From Volutella citrinella (lineage: Eukaryota > Ascomycota > Sordariomycetes > Hypocreales > Nectriaceae), in assembly GCA_034401135.1 (NCBI GenBank), contig JAWZSP010000002.1, forward strand, positions 930,001-994,000: 64,000 bases of DNA, written 5' to 3'. The translations under genes and the position numbers were made by a program. Below the pieces are notes generated by a model, which searched no databases, was not told the origin of the DNA, and saw nothing but the letters and a program-made list of their open reading frames with translations. Shown here piece by piece: positions 24,423 to 34,614 of this stretch (position 1 is the stretch's first letter; every line of letters begins with the position of its first letter).

Positions 24423-25241
24423 CTTGAACGTGATCCTGCGAAGCTGGTGTTAAATTGCTTGTCTTCAAGGGGCTGAGTCTCAAAGGATCTAGATGGTTCG
24501 GTAGTCGCTGCGGACGATAGGTGTCGGATTGTTGGTTGCGTTAGATGAAGAAGGGGGGGGGTTTTGGGCTGGTCGGTTCCATTATATAGGCATAGGTAGA
24601 TCGATTCGGAGAAAGCCACAGCTAAGCCTTGGGGATTCTCCGACTAAAAAGTTTGATGGTCACAAAAGGGTGCGGACCTTGTTGTCCGTACGGGACCACC
24701 ATCGTATTTTCCTGCATTCCGTGAATCTTGAGGACCTTGATAGGCGAGGAAGCCTTCTGGTTGCTGCACCCATCGTTTTGGTTGTGGCCCTTACTAAACT
24801 GTAAATTGGCTAAGGTCAGGATCGGATCATATTAGGCCAAGATTGGATCACATCAGGTCGTAGGTCTGGATCATGAGATTGTATTAGCCAATGGGCATCT
24901 CGTCCCTCTTGCTTTTTGATGCAGGATGCTCTTTCGCGCTTGGTTCGCCTGGTCGAGCCGACATCCTGACCCTCATTGAGCAGGAGCAAGCCACCAGCAA
25001 ATGATTAAACTCTAATTTCTTTGACCATCTCCTAGAAAACGGCTCACAGGCAGAGATTCAGAATCCAAGTGAAAACAAACATCATCACGCAGCCTCGAAA
25101 TCTTGGCCCAAACATCCATCATATCGCAGTTTTTGAACCCGGTAGAGCTTCAGCATCCTGATGTTTGGTATTCCCACCCATACAAATTTGTTTTTATTTT
25201 TCTTTTGGCCACGCCAATTTCGATCAAACTCCCACGCCACC
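24423..25241. other. Intergenic region with one arm of an inverted repeat
   Basis: No gene supported. It contains the repeat arm at 24821-24850 and neighbouring sequence with recurring GGATC/GATTGG words. Confidence 0.45.
24821..24850 (+). repeat. Inverted repeat arm A
   Basis: The reverse complement of this arm matches 26585-26613 with an identical 15-base core (TGGCCTAATATGATC). Over the matching 27 bases all mismatches are C/T or G/A. The two arms are in opposite orientation about 1.74 kb apart and enclose the broken F-box/GIY-YIG-like locus. Confidence 0.5.
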
Positions 25242-25722
25242 ATGTCTATCGCCAGCCTGACAGCCAACGATCGAGACCATCTCAACGAGATGGGGTTTCT
25301 GCCGCTCGATGCCAACGCCCGACGCTGCCCGAGCGGATGCCGATGCCGTACCAAACTCTAGCTGTGCGTGTCTCTGCCGTGGCTGTCCTCAACAGGAACT
25401 TATGTCAATGATGAATCAAGTCGAAGCCAAAATGAGTCGAAGCCTCTTCCTAGAGCTTCCCTATGACATTCATCGGTGTATCCTAGAACACCTACCCTTG
25501 GTTGAGCAGTTCTTGCTCTCCCGCACATGCAAGGCCACGAGAGCCATCACGTTGCATGGCTGGAGCACCGCGTCTCAGCAGCATGGGCCAAGTCACTTTT
25601 ATTGCAGTGGTCCATGTGGGACTTTTGGTGTTGTCCCCCCTCCCATGCGCCAACAATTCGGTGACACCCTATGGCGAGAGACACGATTGATTCAGAGGTT
25701 TCAACGACGATTCGCAAAATAA
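25242..25722 (+). pseudogene. F-box gene fragment, broken locus (5' part)
   Basis: A well-placed ATG at 25242 (CACCATG) opens a short frame that ends at 25361. A second frame from 25402 encodes an F-box (RSLFLELPYDIHRCILEHLP followed by EQFLLSRTCKATRAI) and ends at a TAA at 25720. The two could be joined by an intron from 25348 to about 25420, but its acceptor would be an unusual AAG. After 25722 coding-like sequence continues in another frame. Either an intron structure I cannot solve or a frameshift explains this; I favour decay. Confidence 0.45.
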
Positions 25723-25765
25723 AAAGATACGTTTTACAACGAAAGCGGGGGAGCCATGCCGGCAA

Positions 25766-26487
25766 ATGCGAAAGGGCTCGGGACGCCGCGATTCCAAAGA
25801 CATACAATCACGAAGCGCCACCGTACTCCATGCCAACGACAAATTCTTCCGCAGTCAAACACACATCAAGCATATCCAAGGCTGGCTCAAGCAAAATTTC
25901 CCTCTGGATTCTAGCGAAAACACAGCCAATGAAGGAACCAAAAACTCTATCTGCAATCAACGTCTACCGGCGAAGTCTTTGCACTCTGAGAATGCCGGCC
26001 ACCCTCTCGCTCTGATGGTCTGTTCCTCCGAGATCGATGGACTGAACATAGGGGGATGCAGTGGTTCAACTCTGAGCCGCCACCAGCATCCTTCTTTACC
26101 AATTTACCAGATGTCCCGGCTGAGAAGTCTTGGGCCATTTATAGCCTCTGGTTTGTCAAGTCTCGCAAAGCGTCTCGGCTATACTGTGGCTCTGGGACCA
26201 ATGCTGTTCATAGTGTTGACACTCGGCTCAAGTGCTACAAGCCTGACGGCAGAGCCCTCCCACGGTTCGTCAAAAAGGCCTTTGAGGACGGGTTTACCCT
26301 ATCCCATGCTGGTCTCTTATGCTGGGCAGCGAATCCACCCTCTGGCCTAGTGGCACGGCTGCGCGCTAGATTCCTCCTACTGGAAGCATGGTTCACTATT
26401 TTCTTTCACGCATGCATCCCAATGATGACCGACATATACGTCGAGGGATTCGTTCGTTGGCGCAGGAGCAAGTCATGGCCAGAATGA
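25766..26487 (+). pseudogene. GIY-YIG-like fragment, broken locus (3' part)
   Basis: Frame 2 from 25766 to about 26040 reads as a plausible linker (HIKHIQGWLKQNFPLDS, HPLALMVCSSEIDGLNIG). From 26056 frame 1 continues as SWAIYSLWFVKSRKASRLYCGSGTNAVHSVDTRLKCY and ends at 26487. The pattern Y-x-L-W...R-L-Y-C-G-S-G-T followed by a conserved Arg and Tyr resembles fungal GIY-YIG-like domains (inference from motif shape). The frame change near 26040-26056 and the break at 25722 argue for a decayed gene. Confidence 0.4.
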
Positions 26488-26506
26488 TGGAACTCCAATG
26501 TTTTCT

Positions 26507-26613
26507 AGTCTAATCCGATCCTGGCCCTAACGTAATCCAATCCATTCCTACCGCAATCTGATCTGATCCGAAACTACTAGTAACGTCCAATCCTGGCCTA
26601 ATATGATCTAATC
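26507..26613 (+). repeat. Inverted repeat arm B, degenerate internal repeats
   Basis: The part at 26585-26613 pairs with the arm at 24821-24850. A second partial copy of the unit (AATCCGATCCTGGCCCTAA) lies at 26512-26532, so this arm looks like a small tandem array of the same degenerate unit. It resembles the end of an old transposable element or duplicated flank. Confidence 0.45.
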
Positions 26614-27534
26614 CAGTCTTTACGCCCATCCACCGTTTGGCATCGGCAGGCTTCCTTGCCTATCAGGGTCCTCGAGGCTGGCAGAGAAACGTGCCACTCT
26701 CCTGGAGCACCCCGTGTGGCAAATGGGGTTACATAAATTTGAGCAGTCGCCGGACGCTTGGGGGTTTCATCGTCCAGGCGCGTCGGAACACCCTCGAATG
26801 GCTGGATCTGGCTGGCACAATGCGTGCTGCGATGTAGGCGCAGCCATGAGGCGAAAGGCTCGCCCACATCAAGTCGCGCCCAGGGATAGGCGGAGACCAA
26901 TTCGCTTGTATTTCAGTGGTTGTCGGGTCTCGGCCTTCTTGCAGGCCCGTTGCCGACTGGGATGTCGACTGGAATGGCTCCCCCAAGTACAGCACGCAGC
27001 CTTCGCGATCTCTTTGGGTCGATGTGTGACAGGTTTCGTGCTCTCGCCTATGATACTTCATTAATAAATACGCCAGCCACTCACAATCTTCTGGCAACAG
27101 ATCAGGGACGACCACACACCGCTCTCGACAGGATTAGAGAAGAGACCCCCGGCATAGGGTCGGTAGGTGGCGCTAGGAGGAAAGAAAGGCAGATGAGGAG
27201 CCTGCTGTCGATGATGCACCTAAAGACGCCCCCAAACCCAAGACTGCCACCCTTATGTCGGAGAAGCATGATAACGATGGCTTTGCGTTTAGCTTCGGTT
27301 TCTTTAAGAGCTGCGCTCTCGGGCTGGCTAGGTCGTCCGTCCGCGGTGTTGAGCCTGTTGACTGCCAAACCGGTTCGGGTCGGTTCGGGGATTGGCCGCC
27401 ATGAGTGCGCCACCACATGATGGCTCGCAGGCCGATTCGCGAGATAAGAACAACGCTTCCCAGCATTGAAAGAGAAGCAACAAGATTAGATGATAGGAAA
27501 TCAACTCAGTAGCATACCAACGAGAATCCACAAC
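26614..27534. other. Region with possible coding scraps upstream of the P450 gene
   Basis: No complete gene. One plus-strand segment (about 26680-26860) and another (about 27175-27402, with DEEPAVDDAPKDAPKPKT and FAFSFGFFKSC, ending at a TGA) look protein-like but lack starts and are cut by upstream stops. The last 100 bases contain the P450 promoter and leader. Confidence 0.35.
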
Positions 27535-29769
27535 ATGGCCTGCCCATTTGCCAACCCCAGTCGCCTGTTCCACGACCTGGCCACCACACGCAGCCGCCCG
27601 GGCATCGAATACGACGACAAGCTCTGCGGCTTCGTCGTCTCGCGATACGATGACATTGTATCTGTCCTAGACCGGCCAGAAATCTTCAGCTCGCGGCCGA
27701 CCGTGCCAGAGTTTCCGGCGCAGGTCAAGGACATCTTCGCTAACAAAGTCCCCGACAAGGGCACGTTGCTGGCCTGGGACAACCCTGACCACGACCGGTT
27801 GCGCAAGAGCGTGGCCTCCTTCTTCGTGCCGCGCCGTCTCAAGAGGTTCGAGCCCATGTTGCGTGAGACTGCGCACAGCTTGATCGATGGTTTTGTCGGA
27901 AAAGGTAGTGTCGAGATCAAGGAGGCCTTTGCTCTTCCGCTGCCGCTGCGCTCTATTATTGCCATCGCTGGGCTGGAGCCTGCGCGGTGGGAGTGGATAG
28001 GCCGTTGTCTGTCGCTGTTTGGGGGAATCACCAAGACGAACGAGGAGCTGGACATTCAGCAGAGAGTGCAGGACGTGCTGGATCTGCATGACTACGTCGC
28101 CGGGGTTATTGAGCAGCGCAAGACGGACAGGAGAGACGATCTCATCAGCCACATTTGGAACGAGCGCGACGCCGGGCATGTGCAGATGACTGACTATGAG
28201 CACCTGGCCATGATCCCCGGGCTGCTTCTGGCTGGACACGAGACGACGACCAACTTCCTCTCCATGAGTATTGCCCACCTCTTGCACTACAAACTCTGGG
28301 ACGATGTGTCAAAGAGCGATGAGACGCGGCGCATGGCCATTGAGGAGCTGCTGCGCTACGAGTCTCCCATCACGGGCATGAGGCGCCTCGTCACCGCCGA
28401 AACGACCATCGGCGGCACGACCATGAGCCCTGGTGACATGCTCTTCGTGGCCTATAACTCGGGCAGCCGCGACGAGGCCAAGTTCCCGGCTGCCGACCGC
28501 ATCGATATTGCGCGCCGCCAGCAGCAGCGTACCACGCAGCAGCACCTCGGCTTTGGGCGCGGCATCCACGCCTGTCTGGGCGCCCCGTTTGCTCGGCTAT
28601 TGTTGTGTATTGAGCTGGCCGTGATTCGGGAGCGGCTGCCCAACCTGAGGCTGGTGACGCCGCACGACGAGATTCCTTACCTCGAGGGCCGTGAGGGACG
28701 AGGCGTAGAGGGCGTGGTGCTTGCGTGGGATCCCACAACTACGAGTGACGACCCGTTGAGGAGTTCCAGATTGAGAGGGACAGACGCCATCGTGGCTGCT
28801 ACTCCCAACACGCGAGACCAGCAGATGCACGTAAAGGGCGTAGAAGCCATTGCTAGCAACGTGCTCAAGATACGGCTACAAGCTGCCACAGCTGACACAA
28901 ACGTGGTCGAGTGGACTCCCGGCGCGCACATCGATGTTAAGGTGGGAGACTTTGGGTTCCGCCAGTACTCGCTCTGCTCCAGCCCGGCCAACCGGCGACA
29001 GCTTGAGATTGCGGTGCTCCGGGAAGCAAATGGTAGCGCCTCTAATCATCTACACGAAAGTCTCAAGGCGGGAGACAATCTAGTCATTCGCGGCCCGCGG
29101 AACAATTTCACCTTTGAGCCCGGGGCGAAGAGGACAATTCTCATAGCTGGTGGTATCGGCATCACGCCCATCATGCCCATGGCTGCAGCTGCGGCGGCTA
29201 CTAGAGCGAACTACAATCTATACTATCTCGGCAGCTCGCGGAAGGGCATGGCTTTTACCAATGAGCTGCTGGAGGCGCACGGCGACCGCTTAACGGTCTG
29301 GGCGAGCGACGAGCACGACGGCAAGCGGTTCGGGCTGGAGTCGCTTCTGCGGGCCGCGCCGTTAGACGGTCTCCGTGTCTATTGCTGCGGGCCCGGCCGC
29401 CTCATGGACGCGGTCCAAGAAGCCATGTCGGAGGCGCCGCTCGGCGTGGTGCACGTTGAGCGCTTCTCCAACGCCTCGGCTGGCCTCGATGCCGACAACA
29501 CGGCCTTTGACGTCGTCATGGCCCGCAGCGGCCGCACGCTACACGTTCCCGAAGACAAGTCTGTGCTGGACGTGGTCAACGAGGCGGGCGCCGATGTCAT
29601 GTCAACCTGCAACAAGGGCTTGTGCGGGACGTGCGAGGTGACGGTGGTGGATGGGCTGGTCGAGCATCGGGATGCCGTCTTGACGTCGCTGGAGAAGGCC
29701 CAGGGCGCGACTATGATGCCGTGTGTGTCCCGGTGCCGAGGGAAGAAGCTGGCGCTGGATCTGTGGTAG
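27535..29769 (+). CDS. Self-sufficient cytochrome P450 fused to FAD/FMN reductase and 2Fe-2S ferredoxin (class VII, CYP116B-like)
   Basis: An intronless 744-residue protein. Start is ATGGCCTGCCCA (CACAACATGG context); an in-frame ATG 15 codons upstream is less likely. The P450 domain (about 1-400) lacks an N-terminal membrane anchor. It has the I-helix AGHETTTN (about 232), an ExxR at EELLR (about 267) and the heme loop LGFGRGIHACLG (about 340) with its Cys ligand. The reductase domain has FRQYSLCSSP (flavin), GGIGITP (pyridine nucleotide) and CCGPGRL. The C-terminal plant-type ferredoxin has CNKGLCGTC and a later CVSRC. This is the domain order of bacterial P450-PFOR enzymes, which hydroxylate substrates with NAD(P)H and no separate partner. 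Compact soluble form, no introns and bacterial-type family suggest horizontal acquisition. It is followed by a transporter and a regulator. Confidence 0.92.
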   Translation: MACPFANPSRLFHDLATTRSRPGIEYDDKLCGFVVSRYDDIVSVLDRPEIFSSRPTVPEFPAQVKDIFANKVPDKGTLLAWDNPDHDRLRKSVASFFVPRRLKRFEPMLRETAHSLIDGFVGKGSVEIKEAFALPLPLRSIIAIAGLEPARWEWIGRCLSLFGGITKTNEELDIQQRVQDVLDLHDYVAGVIEQRKTDRRDDLISHIWNERDAGHVQMTDYEHLAMIPGLLLAGHETTTNFLSMSIAHLLHYKLWDDVSKSDETRRMAIEELLRYESPITGMRRLVTAETTIGGTTMSPGDMLFVAYNSGSRDEAKFPAADRIDIARRQQQRTTQQHLGFGRGIHACLGAPFARLLLCIELAVIRERLPNLRLVTPHDEIPYLEGREGRGVEGVVLAWDPTTTSDDPLRSSRLRGTDAIVAATPNTRDQQMHVKGVEAIASNVLKIRLQAATADTNVVEWTPGAHIDVKVGDFGFRQYSLCSSPANRRQLEIAVLREANGSASNHLHESLKAGDNLVIRGPRNNFTFEPGAKRTILIAGGIGITPIMPMAAAAAATRANYNLYYLGSSRKGMAFTNELLEAHGDRLTVWASDEHDGKRFGLESLLRAAPLDGLRVYCCGPGRLMDAVQEAMSEAPLGVVHVERFSNASAGLDADNTAFDVVMARSGRTLHVPEDKSVLDVVNEAGADVMSTCNKGLCGTCEVTVVDGLVEHRDAVLTSLEKAQGATMMPCVSRCRGKKLALDLW

Positions 29770-30288
29770 TTGGACTTTTCATCGTGTTTCCCGAGAAGTC
29801 GAATCCATCAATGGAGAACCGTTGGGCACATAAGAAACTCGGCTCATCGTTGGCTTGTAATTAGATGCCGGTCGGCAAAGTACATCCACCCAATCAAAGA
29901 CGGACTGCACGGAGAGCGAGAGTTCAGGCTAGCGTGCTTGAAGCGATATTGTATCCCATTGGATCAAACTCAAGGTCGAGCGTTGTTGGCGTCTCCGACC
30001 CGTAAAAACGCCACCTGAATGCGACGCTAGCTGTGCCGAACCGAGAGCTACCCCAGCTTTGTCGGTCCCCCGCACGCCGTCACATCTCGGCTGGGGCCAA
30101 AGCTACACCTCATCGCCAGCTTACATATTGCCAGGGTACGGCTCGGAAGGCAGTTCGAAACCATTGCGATGTTACCTTCGGCTGGCTGAAGGCCACGACT
30201 ATATAACCCCCCCTCCCTCTGCCCCTGGTGTTATCCGTTTCCTCACCTCGAGGCATCGCGATCCTCTCGCACCCTCGCCAGACTCACC
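29770..30288. other. Promoter region of the MFS gene
   Basis: No gene. It contains the P450 3' end and the transporter promoter, including a TATA element. Confidence 0.5.
30200..30206 (+). promoter_or_regulatory. TATA box of the MFS gene
   Basis: TATATAA lies 83 bases upstream of the transporter start codon and is followed by a C-rich tract, a spacing typical of a fungal TATA element with a short leader. Confidence 0.45.
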
Positions 30289-32003
30289 ATGTCCGACCCC
30301 GGCAAGCCCAATGTCAACGCCGACATTGACCATGTAGAAGACCCTAAGCTTGGCCTCGAGGCCGGCCATGGGAAGGATGGCGGGCACATCGAGGGTAACG
30401 CCCTGCTCTTTGACAAGCAGGGCCAGGTCCGCAAGATCCCCGTGCCGTCGGCAGACCCCAACGACCCGCTCAACTTCCGCTCCTGGGAAAAGTACGGCAT
30501 CGTCTTCTGCTGCTGCTGGTTCTCCATCATGGGTCTCTCCATGGCCAGCGGCCTAGGCGCCATCCTCAATGTGTTTTTCGAAATGTACCTGCCCCAGGGG
30601 TACACGCCTGACGAGATTGTCTTTCTCATCACGCTGCCGACACTGTGTATCGGACTGGGTGAGTTGTGCTGTCTCTAGGCGGAGTTTTCATACAAAGAAC
30701 ACCCAACTGACATGTCATTCAAGGAAACTATCTGATTCTCCCCCTGTCCCTGGCATTTGGCCGTCGCCCCGTCTTCCTCATCTCCATGGTGATCCTCCTT
30801 GGCGCCACCATCGGCGCAGCACTGCAAAACAGCTATGACGGACACCTGGCTGCACGAGTCATCCAAGGCCTCGCCACGGGCACGTCAGAGTCCCTACTAC
30901 CCCTGATGCTGACCGAGGTCACCTTCCTACACCAGCGATCCCGCGTCTTCGGCCTGTATTGGATGGTGCAGAACGCCCTCAGCTCGACAATCAACCTGGC
31001 GTCGTCGTACCTCAACGCCGACCTGGGCTGGCGGTGGTACTACTGGGTCTTCGTCATTACCGTCGCCGCCGGCCTCGTCTTCGCTTTCTTCCTCGCCCTC
31101 GAGACCCAGTTCACCCGTCCGGCCGCCAGCCTCGACGGCCAGCTCGTCTTCACCGACGAGTTTGGTGTGACGCGCATCATCCCGGACTCGGAGGCCCAGG
31201 ACTACCTCGAGAGCATGCGCCGCGAGGGCATGTCGCTGCCCGACGCTGAAGAGGGCGCGTCGACGACCAGGAAGACCTTCGTCGAGCGCATCAAGCCGTG
31301 GTCGCCCGTACAGCCCCAGCCGCTGCGCATCATGGTCCTGAGCTGGGTCCACATGGCGCAGAGCCTGAGCTCGCCCGGCATCCTGTACTCGGTCCTGACG
31401 TCGTCCATCGTCCTGGGCTGCGGCGTGGGCGTGTCCCTGACGTACAATGCCGTGCTGATGCAAAACTACCACTGGCACGCAAAGGACATTGGGCTCATCA
31501 ACGTCGGCGGCGTCATCGGCGCCATCCTCGGCATGCTGTACTGCACGTTCCTCGGCGAGCCCTTTGTCATGTGGATGGCGCGCCGCAACCGCGGAGTCCA
31601 CACGCCCGAGCACCACCTCCTGACCATGATCCCCCCCGCCATCGTCGGCGTGGCCATGCTGCTGCTGTACGGCTTCACCGCGGACGGCGGGCCCTCGTGG
31701 TGGGCGCCGTATCTCGGCTGGACCTTCTTCCAGTACTCCTTCACGGCCATCATCATCGTTTCGACGACGTTTGCGTCCGAGGCTGCCCCTAAGCACCCGG
31801 GCCCGGCGCTGGTTGTTGTTGTGGGGACCAAGAACATTGTCTCGTTTGGCGTCACGTACGGGCTGACGCCCATGGTCGCGATCCACGGCTACAAGTGGGC
31901 GTTTGGTGTTTTGGCGGGCATCTTTGGGGGCATCTTTTTGCTTGGCATCCCTGTGTATATACTGAATCCGAAGTGGCGCCAGTACATGCTAAACAAGAAG
32001 TAG
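30289..32003 (+). CDS. MFS transporter
   Basis: Exons 30289-30658 and 30724-32003 give 549 residues. The intron (30659-30723) has donor GTGAGT, and translation resumes as GNYLILPLSLAFGRRPVFL. The cytosolic N-terminus includes DPNDPLNFRSWEKYG, typical of fungal MFS proteins of the drug:H+ antiporter and related families. Transmembrane segments follow, with the loop motif AFGRRP after TM2, GTSESLLPLMLTE in the TM4-5 region, a large central loop and further helices up to a short basic tail. It lies 520 bases downstream of the self-sufficient P450 in the same direction and upstream of a regulator. Export of a P450 product or uptake of its substrate is inferred. Substrate unknown. Confidence 0.85.
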
Positions 32004-32846
32004 AGCAGGGCAGTGGCGGTCACAGGAGGCGATGCTGTTTTTGGTGTCGTGGCTTCGACCGAGTTTGAGATTGTGCGGCTGGTCAAGTCTGTAGAGCCAG
32101 AGCAGGTAAATGAATGCCTACCTAGTCATCAAGTTTCCGGGTACTGGCCCTCGACATGTGATACTGAGTGCCGATGTCGTCTCTGGCTCACGCTGCTATT
32201 CTTGGCTGTGGCTTGGTCCCCTCAGCATGGATGAGATGGGATTTCAAGGATGTGCATCGGCAGGGAACCGAAATGATGGGGCTCCCGAGCAACTGGGTAG
32301 GGCAGCGCAGCTTGGCACCATATGCGGCTTAGCGTGCGACCACCCTGCCAGCTGATTTTAGGGAACCGGAAAGTCTGAAACTGTGATATGTCGTCAATGC
32401 CCTGCCTCACTGCAGCCCCAATGATGCCACGGGTCAAGCCAAGACTGTGGGACGGGTCCCTAAGTTCCCTTTTGGCCAATCATCAGCCCTATGTTTGCCA
32501 ATTTCCCTGGCTCGGCCGCAGCAGAGAGCTTGACGATCGCTAGAGGGCCAGACGCCCCAGACAGATGGGGCCCACTAGTTCCCTCCCTGGGCCATGGCGC
32601 GCTGCGCTAGGCCGGTTCAGGAATCAGAATGCGCCTCTGAACCGAGCTGCAGAAGGTGCGCCCCAACGGTCAAGGCTGATGCAGTGGAGTGCCAATGACA
32701 ACGTCGACACCTTCCCTGGCCATCGAAATTGTGTCCGCATTCAAGATTGCAGGTTTTCCTTCTGCATATATAGCAATGGTTACACATCCCGTCTCCCGTC
32801 TCACGGGAAAGACATCCCAATTCAACGCACCCATCTGCCGTACACA
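32004..32846. other. Spacer and promoter of the Zn2Cys6 regulator
   Basis: About 840 bases without a supported gene, holding the transporter 3' end and the regulator promoter. Confidence 0.5.
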
Positions 32847-34500
32847 ATGCCAGGAGTTCCCAGAAGCCGTGGCTGCGAGGCCTGTCGCCAGCGCAAGAAG
32901 AGGGCGCGCGATCCCACCCCATATCGGCTTCAGATGGCGACTAACATCAGTCGCAGTGCGATCTCGGTAAACCATCTTGCGGACGATGCATCAAGATTGG
33001 CATTGCCTGCGTCGGCAGCGGCGTCAGGCGCTTCAAGTTCCAGAACGAGGCCTTCCAGGTCGTCGACGGCAAGACTGTCGACAAACCTTCACCAAGTACC
33101 ATCGCAGACGCTCGCAGCTCTTCCGTCACGGCCTCTGCCTTGACGCCATCCCCGGAGCTTCGGCCCGTCCCCAGTCCAGTCTCCAGTAAACGCAGGTCTT
33201 TGCTGGCGCAACAGCTCTCGTCCATCCTCGAGCTGGAAGATCTCGCATATCACATGTGCGCTTACGGCGGCTTCCTACAAGATCTACCGAGCCGAGTCGG
33301 CCTCAACCCCACCCTCGATGCAGCCGTCGCAGCCTTCATTGCTGCTTTCGAGGCCTTGCGGCGACCAGAAGCCAAGGTTGACGCCCTGGGTCGGTATGGT
33401 TCTGCACTGACAGCCATGAGGGAGTCATTGCAAAACCTCGACATAGCGTGCACGGCGGATAATATGATAGCCTGCTACCTACTGCAAATCTGTTTTGTAA
33501 GGGCCAATCCATCCTTTTGTGGGCTTAATTGGCTGCTTGAATGTCTCCTAACCACGAGTTCACTTTCTAGGACTGGATTGGACACGATGGTGATCCCAAC
33601 GCATTAGTTTTTCATGGAGGTGGGCAAATGCAGATGTTTCTTCTGAGGGAGAGCATTTCTCGAGGCCTCCTGTCCACATACAGCCCAGATTTACTAATGG
33701 CGATCTGCTCAAATATTGTAAGCCAACTTGAGAATTCGAAGACCATTACATGCTAATAGTAGTTGAAACAGGTCCTAGAAAGCTACACAAATCCAAACAT
33801 TCAACTCGACACATGGTTCTGGGGCATTGTCGACCAATACACGCTAGCGAGCCCCAAGCGGCCCGGATATACGTCGACCATGGACCTCCGCATGCTCTCC
33901 GACATAGCATACCTCCTCCGCCGACCCGTGGGAAACATCGACCTGATCCACGGAATCTACGACCTCCTCCTCCAAGACCACTACGAGATCAAGGAGGCGG
34001 CACGCAAGTCCTCCTTCGAGGCCGCCAGCTCGACAGCAACGAAGGAAACCAAATGGCGCAGTGTCATACACGACGTTGAGCACGGAAAGTTCCTGACGGC
34101 CGCAATGCTGCTGAATCGGGTTCTCCGTGCCGTCGACGGCAGTCCGACGCTCGAGCACCAGAGCTTCGAGTTCGTCGACGAGACCATCTCGTTCGCCAAG
34201 AAGCTGTGCCTGGTAGGCCCGCTGGCGGCTGGCTTCGGGGCCAAGACACTAAGGCCAGTCATGGCGACCATGATTGAGAACCATCAGGTATCCGTGGCCA
34301 ACTCGGTGCTGTACGAGTGCGAGCGCAACTTTGGCGGGCCTACGACGCTGGTGCCCTGGATCCGCGAGGGCTTCCGCCACATCGACGGCGCGCTCCGGTA
34401 CCACCCCGGCGGGCAGATCGACCCGGCCCTGGTGCTGGTAGGCGGCGTGGAGCAAGGGGCCAGCTTCGGCGGGAACGACGCGAGGTGTGTTATACTATAG
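32847..34500 (+). CDS. Zn2Cys6 transcription factor with split zinc cluster
   Basis: Exons 32847-32903, 32957-33496, 33571-33717 and 33772-34500 give about 490 residues. Exon 1 ends inside the zinc cluster (GCEACRQRKKR) and exon 2 resumes with CDLGKPSCGRCIKIGIAC. Together they make the full Cx2Cx6Cx6Cx2Cx6C pattern, then a basic linker (GSGVRRFKFQNEAFQVV). The first intron (32904-32956) begins with GC rather than GT but has CTAAC and CAG at its 3' side. The other two introns are canonical. The C-terminal region resembles the fungal-specific trans_2 type (LAYHMCAYGGFLQDLP; WGIVDQYTLAS; LHPLA is not present). Position next to the P450 and MFS genes suggests a pathway-specific regulator. Retaining intron 1 would destroy the DNA-binding domain. 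Confidence 0.82.
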
Positions 34501-34614
34501 ACATGGTGGCAGCGACAGAGTCGAAATCAAATACCCGGCCGTCCTCGGACTGCTACATCAGCACCAGCTTCTGACCAACCACCACCTCTACCTGTGATCC
34601 ACAGATTTCTCCCG

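Noticed and set aside
30927..31886. 319-codon minus-strand frame
   Set aside because: Antisense to the MFS exon; Arg/Asp/Gly-rich composition is the usual shadow of a GC-rich coding strand.
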